Shown here in pieces: positions 1-5,090 of a stretch of 5,090 nucleotides of DNA (position 1 is its first letter; every line of letters begins with the position of its first letter). A model generated the notes under the pieces. The model was not told where the DNA came from. It searched no databases and was given only the letters and a program-made list of their open reading frames with translations. The position numbers and the translations under genes are program-made. The DNA is taken from assembly GCA_903921965.1 (NCBI GenBank), contig CAIXSE010000429.1, forward strand, positions 1 to 5,090, read 5' to 3'. The stretch comes from an uncultured Thermoleophilia bacterium (GTDB lineage: Bacteria; Actinomycetota; Thermoleophilia; UBA2241).

Positions 1-1071
1 GGCACCCTCGACGCCGCCGTCTGGCTGCCGCCGGCCTCGGCGGCGCAGCTGCGCTCGGTGCCGGAGCTGACGACCATCAAGGGCACGAGCTGGCGTTTCA
101 ACGAGCTCGGCTTCAACTGCTACGACAGCCCGGACTCGCTCGGCGATCCGGTCCTCGTCGACGAGAAGTTCCGCCATGCCCTCAACTGGGCGGTCGACCG
201 CCAGACGCTCACGAGCATCGCCTTCTATGGAGAGGGCAGCGAAGGCCAGACCCTGATGCCGCCGTACTCGCGGTACACGTGGCAGCCGTCCGCCGACCAG
301 GCCTACACCTATGACCCCGCCAAGGCCAACGCGGAGCTGGACGCCGCGGGCTACAAGGACGTCGACGGGGACGGACTGCGCGAGACCAGGGAGGGCAAGA
401 AGATCGACCTGCGCCTGTACGCGACCTCGCAGTCGCTCGAAAGCCAGTCGGCGGCGAAGCTGATCGTGGGCTGGTTCAAGGACGTCGGCATCAAGACCAC
501 GCTGCAGGTCATGGACTCCGGCGCGTTGCTGGCAGCCCAGTACAACTTCAAGGGGGACGTCTACGCCCCCGACTTCGACATGTTCGTCTGGTACTGGACC
601 CAGGACCCGGACCCCGCCTTGATGCTCAGCGTGCCCACAAAGAGCCAGATCGGCTTGTGGAGCGACACACTCTGGTGGACGCCGGAGTACGACGCGCTGG
701 ATGTCCAGCAGGCCGCCGAGGTCGACGAGGCCAAGCGCGTGCAGATCGCCCAGCAGATGCAGCAGATCATCTGGGAGGCCTCGCCGTACATCATCTTCAC
801 CTACCCCTACGAGATCGAGGCCTACCGGAGCGACCGCTGGGAGGGCGTCGTCACGTCGCCGCAGGGCGTGGAGGGGTTCGACGGCGCCGCCTTCTTCAAC
901 TACCCGAACGTGGACACCTACCGCCTCATCACCGCGAAGACCACTGAGACGGGAGCGAGCGGCGCCAACACGACCGTGCTGTGGATCGTCGGCGCGTTGG
1001 TGGCCGTCGTCGCGATCGTCGTCATCGTCCTCCTCGTCCGGCGGCGCGGGAGCCGCTCGGTCGAGGTCTAG
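1..1071 (+). CDS. ABC transporter solute-binding protein, family 5 (peptide/nickel type), C-terminal part with membrane anchor
   Basis: This is the 3' part of an extracellular solute-binding protein of the SBP_bac_5 family, which captures peptides, nickel or other small solutes for an ABC importer. The frame is open from base 1, so the start and any signal peptide lie outside; 356 residues are visible and full-length members usually have about 500-600. Family-typical stretches are FRHALNWAVDR near residue 57, the DVDGDGLRE acidic loop near residue 120 (common in this family and calcium-site-like), the DPDPALML region near residue 203, and the late segment with the YIIFTYPYEIEAYR sequence near residue 265. 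The last 33 residues are a hydrophobic helix of about 23 residues (324-346) followed by RRRGSRSVEV, after a Thr/Gly/Ser-rich linker. This predicts a C-terminal membrane anchor with a cytoplasmic positive tail. Such anchors are known for archaeal and some Gram-positive binding proteins, while most bacterial ones are N-terminal lipoproteins. No permease or ATPase gene follows, so these would have to be upstream or elsewhere. Family call is firm; substrate is unknown. Confidence 0.93.
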   Translation, partial: GTLDAAVWLPPASAAQLRSVPELTTIKGTSWRFNELGFNCYDSPDSLGDPVLVDEKFRHALNWAVDRQTLTSIAFYGEGSEGQTLMPPYSRYTWQPSADQAYTYDPAKANAELDAAGYKDVDGDGLRETREGKKIDLRLYATSQSLESQSAAKLIVGWFKDVGIKTTLQVMDSGALLAAQYNFKGDVYAPDFDMFVWYWTQDPDPALMLSVPTKSQIGLWSDTLWWTPEYDALDVQQAAEVDEAKRVQIAQQMQQIIWEASPYIIFTYPYEIEAYRSDRWEGVVTSPQGVEGFDGAAFFNYPNVDTYRLITAKTTETGASGANTTVLWIVGALVAVVAIVVIVLLVRRRGSRSVEV

Positions 1072-1086
1072 CAGTTCCACGCGGGG

Positions 1087-1120
1087 CGGGCCGGGCGCGC
1101 AGGGACCGGCGCCCGGCCCG
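1087..1120 (+). terminator. GC-rich hairpin after the solute-binding protein gene
   Basis: A perfect 12-bp inverted repeat (CGGGCCGGGCGC at 1087-1098 and GCGCCCGGCCCG at 1109-1120) with a 10-base loop begins 16 bases after the stop codon at 1069-1071. There is no T-run after it, so it is not a textbook intrinsic terminator. In GC-rich bacteria such T-less hairpins often lie at gene ends, where they may terminate transcription or protect mRNA 3' ends. Its position suggests that the solute-binding protein is at least partly separated transcriptionally from the next gene. Confidence 0.55.
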
Positions 1121-1146
1121 GCTCACTCCATCGACATCTGGAAAGC

Positions 1147-1151
1147 AGGTG
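1147..1151 (+). promoter_or_regulatory. ribosome binding site of the Fe-S protein gene
   Basis: AGGTG lies 8 bases before the ATG at 1160, inside GAAAGCAGGTGA. This supports 1160 over the downstream in-frame ATG at 1265 (residue 36), which would drop a polar leader of low complexity. Confidence 0.6.
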
Positions 1152-1159
1152 AACGACAG

Positions 1160-2113
1160 ATGCACATCAAGGACAAGCCCGCCGGCACGGGCCATGCGCA
1201 GGGCGAGGCCACCACGACGAAGCAGAGCCCGAACCTCTCCGGAGCGGCGGTCGCCGGGGGCTCGATGTTCGAAGACGATTTCACCGCCTCGATGCAGGCG
1301 CTGCCGACCACCGCGCGGCTGACGCACGTGCCGGTACTCGGGCTGCGCGTCACCCCCTTCGGCTTCTCGACGGCGGAGCCGGCCCTCTACTGGAGCGTGC
1401 CGACCAGCCACGTGGTGAGGGCCGAGGCGCCGGGCGAGGAGTTCGACCTGGTCGAGGCGGTCATGCCGCAGTTCGTCGAGCGCGCCAGCTTCCGCATGGC
1501 TCTCAACGGCTGCCCCTGCCGCCTCGCCTTCGACTGCCAGCGCTTCAGTCAGGAGCTCGGCTGCATGGCCCTCGGCGAGTCCATGCGGCCCGTCCCCGAG
1601 AGCGACGGTCGCCCCGTGACCGTCGAGGAGGCGATGGACCACGTGCGCGAACGGGTGGCCAACGGCCTCGTGCCCACCATCTCCTGGGAGTTCGACGTCG
1701 GCGTGTACGGCGGTCCCCTGGACCGCGGCCTGGCCCTGTGCTTCTGCGACTGGTGCTGTTGCGACCTGCGCATGAGCGCCCGCGTCGGCAACGACCGCTT
1801 CCGCCGCAAGTACCAGCACATCCCCGGCATGACGCCCCAGGTCGGCGAAGCCTGCGACCGCTGCGGCGCCTGCACCCGGGAGGTGGTCTGCTGCGTCGGG
1901 GCGGTCACTCTCTCCGAGGGCGAGGAGCGCGCCTTCATCGACGAGACGGCCTGCATCCGCTGCGGCCGCTGCGCCGAGGTCTGCCCCAGGGACGCGATCA
2001 CGTTCGAGATCGCCGCGGGGGTGGACGTCGCCGCCGCCGTGTGGGACGAGGTCGCCAAGGTCACCGACATCGTGAATCCGGAGCCGGTCGAGTACGGGGC
2101 GCAACCGTGGTGA
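1160..2113 (+). CDS. cysteine-rich 4Fe-4S dicluster ferredoxin-domain protein
   Basis: This 317-residue, probably cytoplasmic protein has 18 cysteines and no membrane segment. The C-terminal third is a two-cluster ferredoxin domain. The second motif is canonical, CIRCGRCAEVCP at residues 265-276 (CX2CX2CX3CP). The first, residues 232-245, is C-X2-C-X2-C-X5-C-C (C232, C235, C238, C244, C245): two residues longer than usual, with Cys in place of the normal Pro. Ahead of it is a second cysteine set: C118, C120, C126 and C135, then LCFCDWCCCDLR with C194, C196, C199, C200 and C201. From memory, a CXCR ... DC ... GC ... EEA ... GL ... CXCXXCCC layout recurs in uncharacterised 4Fe-4S proteins of anaerobes. 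Residues 1-35 are polar and low in complexity, so the true start could be M36. An electron-transfer or redox role is likely, but partner and reaction are unknown. It is too short, and lacks the right layout, for the corrinoid activator RamA. The SDR-like gene begins 29 bases downstream, suggesting co-transcription. Confidence 0.88.
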   Translation: MHIKDKPAGTGHAQGEATTTKQSPNLSGAAVAGGSMFEDDFTASMQALPTTARLTHVPVLGLRVTPFGFSTAEPALYWSVPTSHVVRAEAPGEEFDLVEAVMPQFVERASFRMALNGCPCRLAFDCQRFSQELGCMALGESMRPVPESDGRPVTVEEAMDHVRERVANGLVPTISWEFDVGVYGGPLDRGLALCFCDWCCCDLRMSARVGNDRFRRKYQHIPGMTPQVGEACDRCGACTREVVCCVGAVTLSEGEERAFIDETACIRCGRCAEVCPRDAITFEIAAGVDVAAAVWDEVAKVTDIVNPEPVEYGAQPW

Positions 2114-2133
2114 GCGCCGGCGAGAAGAAGGCA

Positions 2134-2137
2134 GAGG
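2134..2137 (+). promoter_or_regulatory. ribosome binding site deciding the SDR-like start
   Basis: GAGG at 2134-2137 is 5 bases before the ATG at 2143, and AAGAAGG at 2125-2131 offers a second match 11 bases away. These favour ATG 2143. The alternative is GTG at 2110, overlapping the upstream TGA as GTGA, which would add 11 mostly charged residues before the first SDR beta strand and suggest translational coupling. Confidence 0.55.
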
Positions 2138-2142
2138 CAGCC

Positions 2143-2922
2143 ATGTTCGCACTGAAAGACAAGGCCATCGTCGTCGTCGGCGCCGCGCAGCCCTTCGGCC
2201 GCGCCTGCGTCGCCCGCTTCGCTGCGGCCGGCGCGCACGTCGTGGCGGTCGACCGGCGCAACCCGGGCGACGTGCTGCGCAAGCCCAAGACGCCCTTCTT
2301 GCGCGCCGACCCGGCGGACGAGGCCGCCCTGGGCGGCGCGCTCGAGCGCGCCGCCGCCCTGCACGGGCGCCTCGACGGCATCGTCTGCCTGCCCGGCAGC
2401 GAGGCGGTCACCTGGCAGGGGCCCATCAGCGACCTTGCCGAGTCGTCCCTCGACTGGGACTTCGGCCACAACGCCAAGGCGCTCCTGTGGTGCGCCAAGT
2501 ACGGCGCCCCGCTGCTCGGCGACGGCGGCGCCATCGTCGCGTTCGCCTCGCAGACGGCGCTCACCGGCGGCGCCACCATCGCGAGCCACGCGGCCGCCCA
2601 GGCCGCGCTCGTCGCGATCGCGAAGAGCGCCGCGCTCGAGCTCGCCCCGCGGCGCGTGCGCGTGAACTGCATCCTCGGCGGCCCCTTCGACGCGCCCAAC
2701 CTCGAGGACACCGAACGGGAGCTCGAAGTGGCGGCTCGCCTCAACCCTCTCGGGCGCATGCCCAAGGGGGAGGAGTTCGCCGCCTTCGCCCAGTTCCTGC
2801 TCAGCGACGAGAGCGCCTTCGTCACCGGCGCCGTATTGCCCTTCGACGGCGGCGCCTCGGCGGGCGCCGTGGCGCCCAACGTGGTCGACGCCCTGGCGGA
2901 GGTGCTGGGCAGGCGCAACTGA
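2143..2922 (+). CDS. SDR-family protein with degenerate catalytic site
   Basis: The 259-residue length and overall plan match a classical short-chain dehydrogenase/reductase (Rossmann fold, NAD(P)-linked). Recognisable parts are the first strand and nucleotide loop VVVGAAQPFGRA (residues 10-21), Asp37 at the end of strand 2 (usually an NAD preference), Asn110 of the catalytic tetrad, Ser136 in VAFASQT, the LELAPRRVRVN segment ending at Asn175, and the C-terminal FVTGAVLPFDGG (residues 226-237). The active site is abnormal. The YXXXK motif, expected 13 residues after Ser136, reads HAAAQ, so Tyr becomes His149 and Lys becomes Gln153. The glycine motif reads GAAQPFG instead of GXXXGXG, the NNAG motif reads CLPG, and the PG after the RVN strand is GG. 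The frame is intact with normal codon use, so this looks like a maintained protein rather than a pseudogene. Ordinary SDR oxidoreduction is unlikely; a structural, cofactor-binding or altered role is inferred. It sits between the Fe-S and MttB-like genes. Confidence 0.9.
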   Translation: MFALKDKAIVVVGAAQPFGRACVARFAAAGAHVVAVDRRNPGDVLRKPKTPFLRADPADEAALGGALERAAALHGRLDGIVCLPGSEAVTWQGPISDLAESSLDWDFGHNAKALLWCAKYGAPLLGDGGAIVAFASQTALTGGATIASHAAAQAALVAIAKSAALELAPRRVRVNCILGGPFDAPNLEDTERELEVAARLNPLGRMPKGEEFAAFAQFLLSDESAFVTGAVLPFDGGASAGAVAPNVVDALAEVLGRRN

Positions 2923-2924
2923 AT

Positions 2925-2983
2925 CGGCGGCCGCCGGAGTGACCGGCGCCGGAGACGCTCACGATCACGCGACGGTCACTCCG
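2925..2983. repeat. nested inverted repeats in the SDR-mttB intergenic gap
   Basis: The 96-base gap holds an 11-bp perfect inverted repeat, CGGAGTGACCG (2935-2945) and CGGTCACTCCG (2973-2983), with a 27-base loop. Its left arm is overlapped by two perfect palindromes, CGGCGGCCGCCG (2925-2936) and CCGGCGCCGG (2943-2952). It could be an mRNA hairpin that separates expression of the two genes, a weak terminator, or a paired protein-binding site upstream of the MttB-like gene. No T-run follows, and no clear -10/-35 pair was seen. GC-only palindromes arise easily in such DNA, but the GAGTGACC arm is mixed in sequence and less likely to be chance. Confidence 0.5.
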
Positions 2984-3018
2984 CCGCGCGGGACCATCGA
3001 CCCCGAAAGCGAGGCACC

Positions 3019-4437
3019 ATGACCGGCAAGACCCACCTCACGATCTGGGACGACGCCGACTGCCGCCGTCTGCACGAGGCGACGCTCGCGCTGCTCTCCG
3101 AGGTCGGCGTCGAGGTCATGTACGAGCCGGCGGTGGAGCACTACAGAGCGGCGGGCTGCAGCATCGACGGCCGCCGCGTGCGCATCCCCAGGCGGCTCGT
3201 GGACGAGGCGCTGAAGAGCGCCCCGCGCGAGTGGCTGCTGAAGCCCCGCGGCGGCGACACGGAGCCGCTGTGCCTGCGCAGCGGCGAGATGTACTTCGGC
3301 ACCGGCTCAGACGTCCTCTACACACGCGACCTGGAGACCGGCGAGCGCCGCCGCGCGCGGCTCGCCGACGTCGAGAGCCAGGCGGCGCTCTGCGAGCAGC
3401 TCCCCAACATCGACTTCGTGATGAGCATGGGGATGCCCGAGGACGTGCCGCGCGAGCTCGACGACATCGCCTCGGTCGCCGCGATGCTGCGCGGCACGCG
3501 CAAGCCGCTCATCGTCGCGCCCCGGGACGGCACCGTGATCGCCCGCATCCGTGCCATGGCCGAGCTCTGCGGCGAGGCGGAGAGCTTCGCCATCTACTCC
3601 ATGCCGTCGCCACCGCTGCAGCACGACGCGGACGCGCTGACCAAGGTGATCGCCTGCGCCGAGCTGCACGTCCCGCTGATCTACTGCCCGGCGCCGAACG
3701 CCGGCGCCACCGGCCCGCGGTCGGTGGCCGGCGTGGTGCTGGTGGCGAACGCGGAGACGCTCAGCGGTCTCGTGCTGCACCAGATCGTGGACGCCGGGGC
3801 TCCGTTCGTCTACGGCGCCGGCGGGAGCGTCATGGACATGCGCACCATGACCGACCCGTACACCGCGCCCGAGAACGCGGCGGCCATGCAGTGCTGCTGC
3901 GACCTGGCCCGCTCCTACGGGCTGCCGAGCTTCTCGTACGCGGGCGACTCGGACTCCAAGCTGCTGGACGAGCAGTGGAGCGCCGACGCGGCGCTCACGA
4001 CCCTGTTCGGCGCGCTCTCGCGGGCCACGCTGCTGCACGACGTCGGGTACCTGGAGAGCGGCATGCAGGGCTCGCACGAGTCGATCGTGCTGGGCGACGA
4101 GCTCGCCGGCTACGCCCGGGCGTTCGTGCGCGAGGCGCCGGTGAACGAGGAGACGCTGGCGTTCGACGAGATCAGGGCGGTCGGCCCCGGCGGCAGCTTC
4201 CTCGGGACGAAGTACACGCGCAAGCACTACCGGCAGTTCTGGATGGGCGACCTGTTCGACCACGCGGTCCACGACCGCTGGGCGGCGGACGGCGGGCCGA
4301 CGCTGAAGCAGCGCGTGCAGGCCAAGGTGGCGCGGCTGCGCGAGGCGCCGCGGCCGTTCACGCTCTCGTCCGCCCAGGAGTCGGGCCTCGAGGCGATCCT
4401 CGCGGAGGTCAGCGAGCATGCCGAGGAGAGGATCTGA
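3019..4437 (+). CDS. MttB-family (trimethylamine methyltransferase-like) protein, non-pyrrolysine type
   Basis: A complete 472-residue member of the MttB family (COG5598, Pfam MTTB), near the roughly 470-500 residues usual for the family. These TIM-barrel enzymes transfer a methyl group from a methylated amine to a cobalamin protein. Family landmarks are YGAGGSVMDMRTM (265-277), SDSKLLDEQW (311-320), HDVGYLESGMQGSHES (340-355), the following LGDEL (358-362), and the GGSFLGTKYTRKHYR block (391-405). There is no in-frame TAG, so it lacks the pyrrolysine of true methanogen MttB. It belongs with homologues such as MtgB, known to demethylate glycine betaine; other relatives use carnitine, proline betaine or gamma-butyrobetaine. 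The substrate here cannot be read from sequence. The start is the ATG at 3019 with GAGG at 3011-3014, a short 4-base spacing. No corrinoid protein or partner methyltransferase gene lies in the window. The gene is convergent with the pyruvate oxidoreductase gene downstream. Confidence 0.93.
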   Translation: MTGKTHLTIWDDADCRRLHEATLALLSEVGVEVMYEPAVEHYRAAGCSIDGRRVRIPRRLVDEALKSAPREWLLKPRGGDTEPLCLRSGEMYFGTGSDVLYTRDLETGERRRARLADVESQAALCEQLPNIDFVMSMGMPEDVPRELDDIASVAAMLRGTRKPLIVAPRDGTVIARIRAMAELCGEAESFAIYSMPSPPLQHDADALTKVIACAELHVPLIYCPAPNAGATGPRSVAGVVLVANAETLSGLVLHQIVDAGAPFVYGAGGSVMDMRTMTDPYTAPENAAAMQCCCDLARSYGLPSFSYAGDSDSKLLDEQWSADAALTTLFGALSRATLLHDVGYLESGMQGSHESIVLGDELAGYARAFVREAPVNEETLAFDEIRAVGPGGSFLGTKYTRKHYRQFWMGDLFDHAVHDRWAADGGPTLKQRVQAKVARLREAPRPFTLSSAQESGLEAILAEVSEHAEERI

Positions 4438-4505
4438 GCGCGATGAAGACGGCCGGCGACGAGAATCGGCGCTCCGGCTCAGCCCGCGCCGCCGCAGTCG
4501 CCCCG

Positions 4506-4521
4506 CGGCCTCTTCGGGCCG
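4506..4521 (+). other. small hairpin 3' of the MttB-like gene
   Basis: CGGCC (4506-4510) and GGCCG (4517-4521) form a 5-bp stem around TCTTCG, about 70 bases after the MttB-like stop. It is short and in very GC-rich sequence, so it is only weak evidence of a 3'-end structure. The rest of 4438-4616 shows no convincing gene. Confidence 0.25.
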
Positions 4522-4616
4522 TCCGGCGGCGTCGCTCGGGCGGTCGCCGGGCAGACGGCTCGCGGCCCGCCGCTCAGCTCGCTGCCGCCCATAGTGCGCA
4601 TCCGCACCCACAGCGA

Positions 4617-4648
4617 GACGGGGCGGGCCCGTGAGGGCCCGCCCCGTC
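4617..4648. terminator. perfect 14-bp hairpin between convergent genes, likely bidirectional terminator
   Basis: GACGGGGCGGGCCC (4617-4630) and GGGCCCGCCCCGTC (4635-4648) are exact reverse complements separated by GTGA. It lies between two converging genes: 31 bases past the stop of the - strand pyruvate oxidoreductase gene and 179 bases past the MttB-like stop. The spacing suggests it serves mainly the - strand gene while also stopping + strand read-through. Neither side has a T-run. On the + strand the loop GUGA fits the stable GNRA tetraloop pattern; the - strand loop UCAC does not. Confidence 0.75.
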
Positions 4649-4679
4649 CGTTCCGCGTCTGGCTGGTAGCCTCCGCAGC

Positions 4680-5090
4680 TTACCGCAGCAGGCACCCGTT
4701 GGCCTGCAGCTCGTCCTGCCACTCGGCCTCGGTGGGCTCGCCGCACTTGGCGAGCAGCTTGTCCCACTCGCGGTCGGCCCAGGCCTCGAGCCGCTCGAGC
4801 TCGTGCTCGTTGCCGGGCTTGAAGAGGTGGGCGAAGCGGCCCTGGCGCTTGAGCCAGGGGATGATCGGCAGCTTGCGCCGCGGCCGGTACGTGAGGTGGT
4901 ACTCGCCGTCCACGACCTCGAAGAGCGGCCAGTAGCAGGCGTTCACGGCCTCGCGCGCGAGCTCGATCGTCTCCGAGCCGTCCGAGCGCCAGCCGCGCGG
5001 GCACGGCGCCAGGATGTTGAGGAAGGCCGGGCCCGGCGTGGCGAACGCCTTCGCCGCCTTGCGCACGAGGTCGCGCGGGTCGTGCGGCGA
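4680..5090 (-). CDS. porB: pyruvate:ferredoxin oxidoreductase (pyruvate synthase) beta subunit, C-terminal part
   Basis: The last 136 residues of the thiamine-diphosphate-binding beta subunit of a multi-subunit 2-oxoacid:ferredoxin oxidoreductase, which interconverts pyruvate + CoA and acetyl-CoA + CO2 using ferredoxin in the cytoplasm. The frame is open to the window edge, so the start, the thiamine-diphosphate motif and the N-terminal CXXC are outside. Diagnostic features are GPAFLNILAPCPRGW (visible residues 20-34), whose Cys30 matches the late cysteine expected to ligand the proximal 4Fe-4S cluster; the following TIELAREAVNACYWPLFEV, typical of PorB; and the RQGRF motif. The tail after RQGRF is long and charged and ends in NGCLLR with a TAA stop (complement of 4680-4682). 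Alternatives are the beta subunits of 2-oxoisovalerate or 2-oxoglutarate ferredoxin oxidoreductases; the APCPRGW and RQGRF signatures favour pyruvate. Companion subunits would lie upstream, beyond 5090. The gene marks an anaerobic, ferredoxin-based central metabolism. Confidence 0.9.
   Translation of the reverse strand, partial: SPHDPRDLVRKAAKAFATPGPAFLNILAPCPRGWRSDGSETIELAREAVNACYWPLFEVVDGEYHLTYRPRRKLPIIPWLKRQGRFAHLFKPGNEHELERLEAWADREWDKLLAKCGEPTEAEWQDELQANGCLLR

Noticed and set aside
701..1159. In-frame upstream extension of the Fe-S protein into the solute-binding protein gene
   Set aside because: The extension is Ser/Arg/Pro-rich shadow sequence running through the solute-binding protein gene and the hairpin. 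The ATG at 1160 has a good ribosome binding site.
1160..2113. Fe-S protein as a RamA-type corrinoid activator
   Set aside because: RamA-type proteins are much longer, with a large ATP-dependent domain. This 317-residue protein instead has a cysteine-rich domain with no visible nucleotide-binding motif.
1022..2152. Long - strand open frame opposite the Fe-S protein gene
   Set aside because: No recognisable motifs, and it lies antisense to a gene with precise ferredoxin cysteine motifs; typical GC-rich shadow frame.
2923..3018. Cobalamin riboswitch upstream of the MttB-like gene
   Set aside because: The 96-base gap is too short for a full cobalamin riboswitch, and I could not find its conserved B12-box-like core.
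3019..4437. Pyrrolysine-containing MttB
   Set aside because: There is no in-frame TAG within the gene; it reads through as one open frame with sense codons only.
4443..4634. 63-codon + strand frame after the MttB-like gene, with an AG-rich stretch at 4423-4431
   Set aside because: The product is Arg/Ala-rich with no motif, the frame merely continues an open shadow frame of the MttB-like gene, and its stop falls in the loop of the terminator hairpin.
3307..5004. Long - strand open frame of 565 codons opposite the MttB-like gene
   Set aside because: Arg/Ala/Gly-rich low-complexity translation, a by-product of GC-rich codons. It overlaps both the MttB-like gene and porB, each of which has clear family motifs.

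Overview
The window is GC-rich DNA, roughly two thirds or more G+C judged by eye, with strong third-position G/C bias. It holds four genes on the + strand followed by one convergent gene on the - strand. The gene content points to an anaerobe: a pyruvate:ferredoxin oxidoreductase subunit, a cysteine-rich ferredoxin-like protein and an MttB-family (trimethylamine methyltransferase-like) protein. Together with the base composition and the GTG/ATG starts preceded by AG-rich ribosome binding sites, this best fits a high-GC anaerobic or facultative Actinomycetota or a similar deep Gram-positive lineage. That assignment is inference, not proof.

Layout. Positions 1-1071 are the C-terminal part of a family-5 (peptide/nickel type) ABC transporter solute-binding protein, unusual in ending in a membrane anchor. 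A strong GC hairpin follows. Positions 1160-2113 encode a 317-residue protein with 18 cysteines: two ferredoxin-type 4Fe-4S motifs at the C-terminus and a second cysteine-rich region before them. Positions 2143-2922 encode a short-chain dehydrogenase/reductase (SDR) fold protein whose catalytic Tyr and Lys are replaced by His and Gln. A 96-base gap with nested inverted repeats leads to positions 3019-4437, a complete 472-residue MttB-family protein with no in-frame amber codon, so of the non-pyrrolysine type. A 242-base convergent intergenic region carries a perfect 14-bp hairpin. The complement of 4680-5090 is the C-terminal part of a pyruvate:ferredoxin oxidoreductase beta subunit, running off the window.

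How they may work together. Non-pyrrolysine MttB homologues that have been studied move a methyl group from quaternary amines (for example glycine betaine) to a corrinoid protein. Here the MttB-like gene follows an Fe-S protein and a probably non-catalytic SDR-like protein, and a solute-binding protein lies upstream. One reading is uptake and anaerobic demethylation of an unknown methylated amine, with the Fe-S protein handling electrons. No corrinoid protein, corrinoid:tetrahydrofolate methyltransferase or RamA-type activator is in view, so this is a hypothesis. The most distinctive elements are the degenerate SDR and the cysteine-rich Fe-S protein placed next to the MttB homologue.
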